From Dehalococcoidia bacterium (GTDB lineage: Bacteria > Chloroflexota > Dehalococcoidia > GIF9 > AB-539-J10), in assembly GCA_003562555.1 (NCBI GenBank), contig PWUO01000005.1, positions 1-5,538 on the forward strand: a DNA stretch of 5,538 bases, given 5' to 3'. Of the stretch, positions 5,397 through 5,538 are shown one piece after another; position 1 is the stretch's first letter; each line of letters begins with the position of its first letter. A program made the position numbers and the translations under genes. The notes beneath the pieces are model-generated. The model saw only the letters and a program-made list of their open reading frames with translations. It had not been told where the DNA came from and did not search any database.

Positions 5397-5538
5397 ATGC
5401 CTGAACTGCCCGAGGTGGAGACGATACGGAGGGCCATAGAGCCCCTCCTTCGCGGCCAACGCCTCACCGCCCTGGACATTCGGGATCCCTCAATCATGCG
5501 TGGGGACGCATCCTCACTGCCATCGACCATCACAGGCG
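5397..5538 (+). CDS. mutM: Formamidopyrimidine-DNA glycosylase, N-terminal part (3' end outside window)
   Basis: The first 47 codons of Fpg/MutM, the bifunctional glycosylase/AP lyase that removes 8-oxoguanine and formamidopyrimidines. It opens MPELPEVETIRRAIEPLL. After Met removal, the Pro becomes the N-terminal nucleophile that forms the Schiff base, and the next Glu is also catalytic. This fixes the start at 5397, since no other start would give an N-terminal Pro. The conserved Lys near residue 57, the helix-two-turn-helix and the C-terminal zinc finger lie outside the window, so MutM and Nei-like relatives are separated only by the MPELPEVET signature, which favours MutM. There is no Shine-Dalgarno upstream (CTACGGTTCCG precedes the ATG). 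It is divergent from the oxidoreductase operon and lies on the same strand as polA, which is also a base-excision repair gene. Confidence 0.93.
   Translation, partial: MPELPEVETIRRAIEPLLRGQRLTALDIRDPSIMRGDASSLPSTITG

Noticed and set aside
4382..5404. Long plus-strand open frame of 340 codons
   Set aside because: It is antisense to the small subunit and runs through the divergent promoter region into the mutM start. The translation is Arg/His-rich with no recognised motif, and the opposite strand is clearly the coding one.
1..5538. CRISPR arrays, tRNA or rRNA genes, insertion sequences, attachment sites
   Set aside because: Nearly all bases lie in recognised genes, and I saw no spaced repeats, cloverleaf, transposase motif or long terminal inverted repeats.

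Overview
The window is a gene-dense stretch of about 60% GC from a bacterium, carrying five recognisable housekeeping genes with almost no spare DNA. The proteins are clearly bacterial. The Pol I N-terminus (DGNALVHRAFHALPPL) and the argF start remind me of Chloroflexota, perhaps Dehalococcoidia-like lineages, but this is recall only and a weak placement. A paired NfnAB/SudAB-type flavoprotein operon fits an organism with anaerobic or ferredoxin-linked redox metabolism.

Layout, left to right: (1) the 5' part of argF (ornithine carbamoyltransferase family) on the minus strand, cut by the window edge. (2) A 44-bp gap holding two back-to-back -10 promoter elements. (3) polA, a full-length DNA polymerase I on the plus strand, with an intact 5' nuclease domain, a degenerate proofreading domain and a polymerase domain whose motif A carries Asp in place of the usual steric-gate Glu. 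(4) Meeting polA tail to tail with a 6-bp overlap, a two-gene minus-strand operon: small subunit (4445-5287) first, then large subunit (3046-4452), with an 8-bp overlap between them. Together they form an NADPH/FAD/iron-sulfur oxidoreductase of the NfnAB/SudAB type. (5) A 109-bp divergent promoter region. (6) The first 47 codons of mutM (fpg), plus strand, cut by the window edge.

Functionally, polA and mutM are both base-excision/gap-filling repair genes, flanking a redox operon on the opposite strand; argF belongs to arginine synthesis. I see no direct functional link between the redox operon and the repair genes.

I found no mobile element, CRISPR array, RNA gene or new multi-gene system. 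The points most worth a second look are regulatory and enzymatic: three starts (argF, polA, mutM) lack a well-placed Shine-Dalgarno and have a -10-like hexamer 7-9 nt upstream, as expected of leaderless mRNAs; the two divergent promoter regions are unusually compact and partly symmetric; and Pol I combines a lost proofreading site with an altered steric gate.
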